64,000 nucleotides of DNA from Desulfosudis oleivorans (GTDB lineage: Bacteria; Desulfobacterota; Desulfobacteria; Desulfobacterales; SURF-7): NCBI GenBank assembly GCA_020723305.1, contig DYJC01000001.1, positions 1-64,000 of the forward strand, written 5' to 3'. Below the pieces are notes generated by a model. It ran no database searches and had not been told where the DNA came from. It was given only the letters and a program-made list of their open reading frames with translations. Positions 1 to 6,966 of the stretch are shown in pieces. Position 1 is the first letter of the stretch. Every line of letters starts with the position of its first letter. The translations under genes and the position numbers were made by a program.

Positions 1-253
1 TTCCCTGATAAGTGTCAAATCAGGGGGTTTTCGGGCACTTTTTCCCTGATATTAAGAATTCATTTTTTCGCAACAAATCGTTTGAAAAAAGTGAAATGTT
101 TCGTATACAACAGAACCCAGTTAACAAAAAAACCAACCCTTGCCAATGATAAAGACTCACAATCTGAACCATTTTATTAATATCATGTCAATACAAAATG
201 ACCGAAATTTGTCCGGCCCTTGACCGCCCGATTGTTGCGGTGTGTATGGATCA

Positions 254-610
254 TTACGTATTTTTCTTGGTTATGGCTTGCAGATCCTCCACCAGAAAAG
301 GCGTGCAGCGGATGCCCACGCTTTTTTTCCTGACCCAGATCCTGCCCATGGGAATGCTTTCCCCGTCCAAGGTGACAAGCGTCGGCAGCTCCTCTGCATA
401 GGAAATATCCTGTGTCCGGAACTCATAATACATCATGTTGCTGCTGTACGGATCTGCAATCAGCAACACCATATCCGGATTGGTGGGATGTTTCCGCGGC
501 GCTCCTGTAAAGGGGATGTGTGTTTCCCTTAATTTTGTCAGGCTTTTAGGTTTCTGGTAGACCTGCACTTCAAACTTCTCTGCTTCCTGTAGTATTTTGG
601 TGATCGGCAT
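254..610 (-). CDS. Small conserved-looking protein of unknown function (118 aa)
   Basis: I do not recognise this protein with confidence. The reading frame stays open upstream to 697, but the extra residues come from a dispersed repeat. I therefore start at the ATG at 610 (MPITKILQ), which is preceded by a good AGGAGGG ribosome binding site. The product is soluble and mixed alpha/beta in character, with no signal peptide, membrane segment or Cys cluster. It reads as a single compact domain with a Tyr/Met-rich centre (SSNMMYYEFR) and a basic stretch (WVRKKSVGIR). It has no operon partner: the next gene on the strand, dnaE2, ends 260 bases upstream, behind a repeat. A link to small proteins annotated as pyrophosphatase-like in sulfate reducers is possible, but I could not verify it. 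Confidence 0.6.
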   Translation of the reverse strand: MPITKILQEAEKFEVQVYQKPKSLTKLRETHIPFTGAPRKHPTNPDMVLLIADPYSSNMMYYEFRTQDISYAEELPTLVTLDGESIPMGRIWVRKKSVGIRCTPFLVEDLQAITKKNT

Positions 611-663
611 ATGCTGCTCCCTCCTGTCATTCAAAACAGTCTGATCTTTATACCAAGGTTTAT

Positions 664-746
664 CATTCCGGCGGAAGCTGGACACGCAGTGAAGCATAGC
701 GCTATCCAGACAGACGCTGGATGCCGGATCAAGTCCGGCATGACGG
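664..746. repeat. REP-like palindromic repeat, diverged
   Basis: It contains CATTCCGGCGGAAGCTGGA at the left and a GCCGGATCAAGTCCGGCATGACGG hairpin at the right. The layout CATTCCGGCG...GAAGC..CTATCCAG matches the interior of the longer MITE-like copy at 21309-21449, so this looks like a related core without the GAGCCAATTTC ends. It lies between dnaE2 and the small gene at 254-610 and supplies the spurious N-terminal extension of that gene's reading frame. Confidence 0.6.
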
Positions 747-869
747 AATTAATGTATTTATTTGCCGGGTTAATAGAATGAATTCATCCACAGATGCTCC
801 ATCTCTTATACCGCATATTGAGTTGCAACAAAAGAGAGATTTGTTTATTTGAAATCGACTCATTTTTTT

Positions 870-3800
870 TCATTTGCCGGATGCCACCGCTTCCACATGG
901 GAAACCGTCAGGGTGATTGCGCCGAAATCTTCTTCGACTTTTCCGGTCAGGATAAATGGCCGGCTCCGGTCCAGCATGGAACAGAATCTTCGATAGGGTT
1001 CCGGGAAAAAGGTTGCCTCCACCAGACCGGTCTCATCCTCAAAAGTTAGAAACTCCATGGGTTCCCCCTTTTTGGTATGTACCACCTTGCCGGTAACCAA
1101 AAGCCCGGCAACCCGGACCCTCCTTCCTACAAAGCGATCCATCTCACAGATCCGTATCACCTTAGATTTCTGCATCACTTCCCGATGCAGCAGCATGGGA
1201 TGACGGTCGCACAAAAAACCGAGAACAGAGAATTCATTCCGCAACCGTTTTTTTTCACTATCCGGCGGAAAATTGGGCATGCCGACATGCACCTGTTTTT
1301 CAAAAAGAGTGAGCTGCCCTGACCGTTTCCCCCGTTTTTTCCGAAAACCGGCAAGCGTCCACAAAAGAGCTGCCCGTGGATCTTCAGGATGGAGCCTGTC
1401 CAATGCACCGGCATGGATCAGGGCATGGGCTTCATTGTCATCCGGCCCTACCCGGTTCAGGAAATCTTCCATATGGAGATATCTTTTATCTCTTCTTTTT
1501 TCCACAATCAATTGCATGGTCGCAGCCGTCAGTTCCCCCACGGACAGCAGCCCCACACGAAGCTGATTCCCCTTGCCTTTCCAGCGGATATCGCTTTCAT
1601 TCACATCCGGCTTCAGGATTTCCACACCCATCCGTCTGGCTTCGGATACATAGGCAGACGTATTGTAGTATCCGCCCTGATTGCTGATCACTGCGGCCAT
1701 GAATTCTGCCGGATAGTGTGTTTTCAGGTATGCGGCCTGAAACGAAACCCGTGCATAGCTCGCACTGTGGGGTTTGCAGAAGGAGTATCCGCTGAAGCTC
1801 AGGATCATCTCCCAGACCATATCAATCTGCGGATCGGAAACTCCCCGTTCCCTGGCTCCTTCCGCAAAACGTTTGCGATAATCAGACAACTGGCGGGCCT
1901 TGTCTTTTTTGGAAATGATTTTCCGCAGACCATCTGCATCTGCATGGGAAAAACCGGCCATGGCAACAGCAGTCTTGGCCACATCCTCCTGATAAACCAT
2001 GATGCCGTAAGTTTCATCCAGGACATCCGAAAGAAGCGGATGAATCGGGTCCCATCGGCCGCCATGCAAACGCCTTACATATTCGCGGATAAACACATTG
2101 GCCGCCGGACGGATAATGCTGCTGTGGATAACCACATGTTCAAAATCCCCGTGTTTGGCTTTTTTCTGGAGAAGCCGGGTTGCCGGGCTTTCAATGTAGA
2201 AACACCCCATGGTGTTCCCTTTTGCGATCTGCTCCTGTGTGGCCGGGTCATCCTCCGGCTCCCAGCGCTGCTCATCAAAAACAACTCCGTTTTTACGGAT
2301 ATTATCTATGGCATCGCGAATCACGCCAAGGCTTCGATTCCCGAGGAGATCGATTTTGACCAGCCCTCCCTCTTCCGCCCCATCCTTTTCCCATTGGATG
2401 ATGGGTACGCCCTTGGGCGCTTTTTCAACAGGAACATAGGTATCAATAGGGTCCGGAGTAATCACGACACCACCCGGGTGTACGGACAGATATCGCGGAA
2501 TACCGATAATCCGATGGGCAAGGCAGACGATCTCCGGCCATGGCTCTGAAAAATCAAACCAGTCCAGCTCCGGCAACTGTCTGAGCTGCGACAACAGATC
2601 GTAGGGCAGATCCCGGATCTGAAAAAACCACGGCAACCTTGTGGAAACCTGGCCGATCTCCCGGTCTGTCAACCCAAAGACCTTGGCCACCTCCCGGATC
2701 GCCATACGCGGCTGGAAAGCAACATGGTTGGACACCATGGCAGCATGTCCTTGATATCTCTCAAAAACCGCATCCAGTACCGCATCCCGCTCATCCCATG
2801 AAAAATCCACATCAATATCCGGCGGGTCTGTACGGCCTGGGTTTAGAAACCGTTCAAAATAGAGATTGTGTTTGACCGGGCAGACATTGGTGATGCCGAG
2901 ACAGTAAGCTGCCAGGGATGCGGCCCCGCTGCCCCGTCCGCAGATCCTGGGGCTTCGGGATACAATATCCCGGACCACCAGAAAATAGGATGAGAATCCC
3001 TTCTCCTCAATTACGGAGAGTTCATGCTCCACTCTCTCTACGACCGCTTCCGGCAGTTCCTCCCCGTACCGCCGATACGCACCCTTGTAAACATCGTCTC
3101 GCAAAACTTCTCCGGCACTTTTACAACTACCCTCCCCCTCCCATGGCGGCATCACAACCCCATGTTCCGGACCGGTAAACCAAAGACGCTTTGCAATCTT
3201 CTCTGTTTCGGAAAAAAGATCCGGCCATGCAGCAAGCTTTTCATAATACACCTCCGGAGACGCCAGAAAAGCATCCGGAGCGGTCATATCTTCCGGTTCC
3301 AGACGGGAAAGAGAGGTATTCAGATCAATTGCCCGAAGCATCTTATGGACAGCAAACTCTTCCGGTTTCAGAAAAAAAACATCCGGGGCCAGCACTGCCG
3401 GAACCCTGAGACAACGGGCAGACTGCCGCAGACCGGACATCATCTCTCCGGACCGGCCGGACAGGGCTGCCGCCACAGTTACACCGGATTCAACAAAAAC
3501 CTGAAGCAGCCTGGGCGTGCGGACGAGCACTGTCAAACCTTCTGCATACCGGGGAAGGGTTGATGATAAATCAAAATCAGCATCCATATGACGGCGTGTG
3601 ATCAAACGGCAAAGATTCTTATACCCCCGGCTGTTTTCCACCAGACAGACAACCCGTTCCCCGGAGCCTTTCTCTGTAATTTCCGCTCCGATAATGGGTG
3701 CCAGTCCTTCCTGCCGGCATGCCCGTAAAAAAGGGAACAAGCCATACAGATTATTGGTGTCGGTCAGGGCAATCCGCGAATATCCCATCTCTTTGGCCGC

Positions 3801-3872
3801 CCGGCAAATCTCGAGAGGAAAAGCCGTGCCCCACATCAGGGAATAGCAGGAATGCATGGAAAGAAGGATCAT
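870..3872 (-). CDS. dnaE2: Error-prone DNA polymerase III alpha subunit, DnaE2/ImuC type
   Basis: This is a C-family DNA polymerase of 1000 aa, in the DnaE2 size range and shorter than replicative DnaE (about 1160). Visible parts in order are an N-terminal PHP domain (SMHSCYSLMWGT), a palm with GRGSGAASLAAYCLGIT and the catalytic motif PPDIDVDF (Asp352 and Asp354), a helix-hairpin-helix region, and a C-terminal OB fold (VRVAGLLVTGKVV). Its start overlaps the imuB stop by four bases (ATGA), so the two are translationally coupled. It is last in the lexA-DUF72-imuB-dnaE2 operon. By family knowledge DnaE2 does damage-induced translesion synthesis together with ImuB and the sliding clamp. LexA control is inferred from the operon. 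A second replicative DnaE is expected elsewhere in the genome. Confidence 0.9.
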   Translation of the reverse strand: MILLSMHSCYSLMWGTAFPLEICRAAKEMGYSRIALTDTNNLYGLFPFLRACRQEGLAPIIGAEITEKGSGERVVCLVENSRGYKNLCRLITRRHMDADFDLSSTLPRYAEGLTVLVRTPRLLQVFVESGVTVAAALSGRSGEMMSGLRQSARCLRVPAVLAPDVFFLKPEEFAVHKMLRAIDLNTSLSRLEPEDMTAPDAFLASPEVYYEKLAAWPDLFSETEKIAKRLWFTGPEHGVVMPPWEGEGSCKSAGEVLRDDVYKGAYRRYGEELPEAVVERVEHELSVIEEKGFSSYFLVVRDIVSRSPRICGRGSGAASLAAYCLGITNVCPVKHNLYFERFLNPGRTDPPDIDVDFSWDERDAVLDAVFERYQGHAAMVSNHVAFQPRMAIREVAKVFGLTDREIGQVSTRLPWFFQIRDLPYDLLSQLRQLPELDWFDFSEPWPEIVCLAHRIIGIPRYLSVHPGGVVITPDPIDTYVPVEKAPKGVPIIQWEKDGAEEGGLVKIDLLGNRSLGVIRDAIDNIRKNGVVFDEQRWEPEDDPATQEQIAKGNTMGCFYIESPATRLLQKKAKHGDFEHVVIHSSIIRPAANVFIREYVRRLHGGRWDPIHPLLSDVLDETYGIMVYQEDVAKTAVAMAGFSHADADGLRKIISKKDKARQLSDYRKRFAEGARERGVSDPQIDMVWEMILSFSGYSFCKPHSASYARVSFQAAYLKTHYPAEFMAAVISNQGGYYNTSAYVSEARRMGVEILKPDVNESDIRWKGKGNQLRVGLLSVGELTAATMQLIVEKRRDKRYLHMEDFLNRVGPDDNEAHALIHAGALDRLHPEDPRAALLWTLAGFRKKRGKRSGQLTLFEKQVHVGMPNFPPDSEKKRLRNEFSVLGFLCDRHPMLLHREVMQKSKVIRICEMDRFVGRRVRVAGLLVTGKVVHTKKGEPMEFLTFEDETGLVEATFFPEPYRRFCSMLDRSRPFILTGKVEEDFGAITLTVSHVEAVASGK

Positions 3873-5053
3873 GCTGCATCCAGGGAAAACGTCCGCCCTG
3901 TCCGGAGAGAACCTGAACCGAACCGCTGACGAACCTGGTCAAGGGCGCTCATCAATTGTTCTTTTTTTTCCTTTTCCGCCCGTGACCCGGCAAAAAGCTC
4001 CAGTTGTGAAGACCTTGATTCAAAATGGTTACAGCTCAGCGAGATATGCCGGATCCTTACCCTTCGGGTCCAGGCCCGTTTCAGGGCCAGTTTTGCAACC
4101 GAAAACAGGGAAAGATCATCATGGACTGGCGGTCTGGCAGCTGCCTGTCTGGCAATGCGTTTCCCATCCGAAAAGTCAAGGATCAACCCGAGATTCTTTG
4201 CGGAAAGACGCTGCTTGCGGAGAAAAGAACCGATCTTTTCCGCCAGGCAATACAAAACACCTTCCACCACGGCCACCTGACCGGTATCGGTGCCGAACAG
4301 ATGCTCAAAGCAGATCCCCTTCTTTTTCAGAGAGAAAGATTGTACCGGTGACAGATCAACCCCGCGTACGAGATTGAATAAGGTCTGGCCGCGTCTTCCA
4401 AAGATCAGATCCAGTTGCTCCAGGGTAAGCCCGGCCGCCTGTCCCACAAAAGAGAGATTGAACTCTCCGAATTGTTTCCGCTCTTCCGGAAGTATACCCG
4501 GCACAAGATACAGTGGCAGGGGTTGTAAAAAATGGGCTTCCTCCCCTTCCCGGACAATATATTCTCCGGATGGTTTGACCAGACGGGTGGCGACCTTGGC
4601 CACCAGTTTGTTCGATGCCACAGACCAGATCGGATCCAGTCCCATTTCCGAACGGAATGCACGGCGTATCCGCCAGGCAATATCCGGAGGCGGCCCGAAC
4701 AGCCTGCCGCTTCCGGTGACATCCACAAAAATATGCCCCTTCTGATCCGTCATTTCCGCCAGCGGGGAATAAGGCAGCACCCTCTTGAAACATTCCATCA
4801 TGGCCTGTTCATACCGATCCGGATGGGGGGGTAATATTCTGGCGCCGGAACAGAAACGGAGGGCTTTTTTCAGAGGCATTCCCTTTCGGACGCCATCCTG
4901 ATAAGCCTCCTCACTCATGTCGTACACCTCGGCCCGTGCAGCCGCTTCCGGGGCAACAATCACCGGACGGTTCCGCAGCCGGCAATCTGCCTGACGTTCG
5001 ACTGCAACGGCAAAATCAGCCACATTCAGATGAATAATGGATCGTGACCGCAT
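3869..5053 (-). CDS. imuB: Catalytically degenerate Y-family polymerase, ImuB-like
   Basis: A 394-aa Y-family (DinB/UmuC) homologue. The start at 5053 (MRSRSIIHL) follows a GGAGGT site; the longer frame would run back into the DUF72 gene. Two metal-binding motifs of active polymerases are altered. The usual IHVDMD is IHLNVAD, giving Asn10 where the first catalytic Asp should be. The SxDEAYxDVT motif reads TDQKGHIFVDVT, without the Asp-Glu pair. Near the C-terminus SSQLELF (Gln350-Phe354) fits a beta-clamp binding motif. Loss of catalysis with a retained clamp motif is the hallmark of ImuB, the hub of the ImuA-ImuB-DnaE2 mutasome. The protein is shorter than typical ImuB (about 500 aa) and lacks most of the C-terminal tail. 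DNA polymerase IV would be the automatic annotation but the active site argues against it. Confidence 0.82.
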   Translation of the reverse strand: MRSRSIIHLNVADFAVAVERQADCRLRNRPVIVAPEAAARAEVYDMSEEAYQDGVRKGMPLKKALRFCSGARILPPHPDRYEQAMMECFKRVLPYSPLAEMTDQKGHIFVDVTGSGRLFGPPPDIAWRIRRAFRSEMGLDPIWSVASNKLVAKVATRLVKPSGEYIVREGEEAHFLQPLPLYLVPGILPEERKQFGEFNLSFVGQAAGLTLEQLDLIFGRRGQTLFNLVRGVDLSPVQSFSLKKKGICFEHLFGTDTGQVAVVEGVLYCLAEKIGSFLRKQRLSAKNLGLILDFSDGKRIARQAAARPPVHDDLSLFSVAKLALKRAWTRRVRIRHISLSCNHFESRSSQLELFAGSRAEKEKKEQLMSALDQVRQRFGSGSLRTGRTFSLDAA

Positions 5054-5054
5054 C

Positions 5055-5900
5055 TTATCCGACCTCCAGACCTTCCTTTGAAAGAAGCCGGCGCAATTGC
5101 AAGGCATTTCCCGCAGCCTGGCCCCGGACATGGTTATTAAAAAAAATAACCCCTTTCCCTGCCCGGCTGCTCATGGGAATAATCCGTTTTTCAATCCATT
5201 CCCGGAGCTGATCATCCGAATAGAAGTAATCAAACTGCTTCTGCATATTCCCGGACCGCCATCCCCGATCATTCCGGCCATGAAAGCGCACATAAAACAG
5301 ATCCGGACAGGTCACAACATCCAGCGCCGGAAACAGGCCCGGCAAATCCGGTTCATCCACACTGACCAGACACACCCTGCGGCGCTCCAGTTCATCAAAA
5401 ACCCGATCCACGGCCCAGGAGCGGTGACGGAATTCCACGGCCAGGGGAAGACCCTCAAGGCTGTCCAGCAGAACCGACAGGTGCGTACGGTTTCCCTGTG
5501 TCCGGGCAAAAGAAGGAGGAAGTTGAATCAGCACAGCCAAAAGCTGTTTGCTTTGAAGCAGCGGGGACATTCCCTCCCGATAGCGAAGTGCCTCCTTCTG
5601 CCACTTCATTGGATCGATTTCATGGGTCAGCGTACGGATCAGCTTGGCGGTGAACAGAAAACCGGAACCTGCCTGTTGACGCTGGCGCTCAATGGTTTCA
5701 GGTACCGGCATCCGGTACCATGTATAATTGAGTTCGGTAATGGAGAACTGCTTTGCATACAGCGGAAGCATCTGGCCCGATTTTGTGCCGGCCGGATAAA
5801 AGCCGGCATCCGTCCACTCTGCATATGCATAACCGCTGGTGCCGACATGGATCCTGCAGGAAGCCGGGAGACCTTTTTGTTTCGGAGTTTCTTCAATCAT
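5055..5900 (-). CDS. DUF72 (YecE-like) TIM-barrel protein
   Basis: A 281-aa protein with the DUF72 signature: an N-terminal HVGTSGYAYAEW, the ELNYTWYRMP strand, FTAKLIRTLTH, LAVEFRHRSW and a C-terminal FFNNHVRGQAAGNAL. The family is widespread, has a TIM-barrel fold and has no firmly assigned reaction. The gene lies between lexA and imuB. Its ATG overlaps the lexA stop (ATGA) and its TAA is one base from the imuB ATG, so it belongs to the SOS operon. In many bacteria imuA occupies this position. Whether DUF72 substitutes for ImuA or does a different damage-response job cannot be told from sequence. Confidence 0.9.
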   Translation of the reverse strand: MIEETPKQKGLPASCRIHVGTSGYAYAEWTDAGFYPAGTKSGQMLPLYAKQFSITELNYTWYRMPVPETIERQRQQAGSGFLFTAKLIRTLTHEIDPMKWQKEALRYREGMSPLLQSKQLLAVLIQLPPSFARTQGNRTHLSVLLDSLEGLPLAVEFRHRSWAVDRVFDELERRRVCLVSVDEPDLPGLFPALDVVTCPDLFYVRFHGRNDRGWRSGNMQKQFDYFYSDDQLREWIEKRIIPMSSRAGKGVIFFNNHVRGQAAGNALQLRRLLSKEGLEVG

Positions 5901-6547
5901 ACTTTACCACATATTTTTTCCATGACATCCGGCCCGCGCTGAACCCCCACAACCTTCCCCTGGATCAACACTTCATCGAACGCATAAGAAACAGGTGTAA
6001 AGTCCGGATTTTCCGGATAAAGCTCAATCCGGTTTTCCCGTAAAAAAAAACGCTTGACCGTTGCCTCTTCCTGATGAATCAGGGCAACGACAATCTCATT
6101 ATCGGATGCAAACTGTCTTGGCTCACAAATGGCGATATCCCCGTCCAGGATTCCCGCATTTTTCATGGAATCCCCCCGGACCTTCAAGGCGAACAGATTT
6201 GCCCCCCGGTAAATATCCGCGTCCAGAACCACACTGCCGCCCCATTCCTGCTGGGCATACAAGGGCAATCCTGCGGCGATATTGCCGATAACCGGCACCT
6301 CCCGCCATCTCATCCTGCCCGCAGTCTTCCTAAGGCGGTTCAGGAGCAGAATCTTGCGGCTATAAACACCATCCCGTCTGAGCATCTCTTTTGTTTCCAA
6401 TATCCGGATCATCTGGGAAACAGCAGCGTGACTCACGCCCATATCGGAAGCAGCCCGGCGTAAGCTCGGCGCCTTGCCGGTACGGGAAATCTCCTTTTCC
6501 AGATAATTGAGAAAAAGCTGTTGTTTGGGGGTTAATTCATCCATCAT
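5897..6547 (-). CDS. lexA: LexA repressor
   Basis: SOS repressor/autoprotease of 216 aa. The N-terminal winged helix-turn-helix covers about residues 1-70 (APSLRRAASDMGVSHAAVSQ). The cleavage site is Ala92-Gly93 in IAAGLPLYA. The S24 peptidase domain has Ser127 (GDSMKNAG) and Lys165 (EATVKRFF) as the catalytic dyad, so RecA-stimulated self-cleavage should work. It heads the operon lexA-DUF72-imuB-dnaE2, and autoregulation of the whole operon is expected. The recognition helix is unusual enough that the operator cannot be guessed. The start ATG at 6547 is preceded by AAGGAACG; a second ATG follows immediately. The upstream region carries a palindromic element and three 12-bp repeats. Confidence 0.95.
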   Translation of the reverse strand: MMDELTPKQQLFLNYLEKEISRTGKAPSLRRAASDMGVSHAAVSQMIRILETKEMLRRDGVYSRKILLLNRLRKTAGRMRWREVPVIGNIAAGLPLYAQQEWGGSVVLDADIYRGANLFALKVRGDSMKNAGILDGDIAICEPRQFASDNEIVVALIHQEEATVKRFFLRENRIELYPENPDFTPVSYAFDEVLIQGKVVGVQRGPDVMEKICGKV

Positions 6548-6580
6548 CGTTCCTTAGATCATGACCAGTGATTTGTTATT

Positions 6581-6725
6581 ACAAGCTATCTCAAAAAAAA
6601 GATTTTGGTTCAAAATCAAGGCGGATTCAGATTTCAAACCGCAGGCATACTCGAAGTATGTCGAGGATTTGAAAACTGAATCCAACGCAGAGTTTGAGCC
6701 AAAAGACTTTTTTGAGATAGCTTGT
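6581..6725. mobile_element. 145-bp palindromic MITE-like element with possible TA target duplication
   Basis: The ends ACAAGCTATCTCAAAAAA and TTTTTTGAGATAGCTTGT are inverted copies. The interior is also self-complementary (GATTCAGATTTCAAA...TTTGAAAACTGAATC, and CATACTCGAAGTATG at the centre), so one strand could fold into a single long hairpin. TA dinucleotides flank the CAAGCTATCTC ends on both sides, as for Tc1/mariner/IS630-type elements. It encodes nothing credible. It sits 33 bases upstream of the lexA start codon, between the gene and any upstream promoter. Confidence 0.75.
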
Positions 6726-6758
6726 ACATTCCGATATCCGACAACATGCCATAGTAAA

Positions 6759-6794
6759 ATGTAAATGTCAATGTAAATATATATGTAAATATTA
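6759..6794. promoter_or_regulatory. Three tandem 12-bp repeats, possible operator
   Basis: ATGTAAAT recurs at 6759, 6771 and 6783, exactly 12 bp apart, each followed by a less conserved AT-rich tetramer. The array lies in the 419-bp gap between lexA (minus) and the kinase gene (plus). Helical-period-like spacing suggests a protein-binding array, perhaps for LexA, but no known LexA box is matched. The rest of the gap holds the palindromic element and AT-rich sequence. Confidence 0.35.
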
Positions 6795-6966
6795 TCCGTC
6801 ACAAAGCAAAGCAAGCAAGATCCCAGATATTGACATAAAGAACTGAAAATCTATTAAAAAGTTAAAAACCGGATGGATTATCAATTGACATGAATCTTAA
6901 AATACAGATATATGACCTACATCAGTATCCATTGAACAGACCGGGAAAAAACAGATCACCTGAACT

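Noticed and set aside
1389-2549. Long plus-strand frame (386 codons) opposite dnaE2
   Set aside because: It is the antisense shadow of the DnaE2 palm region; no family motifs and no ribosome site.
6561-6814. Two short frames on both strands upstream of lexA
   Set aside because: They are translations of the palindromic element and mirror each other.
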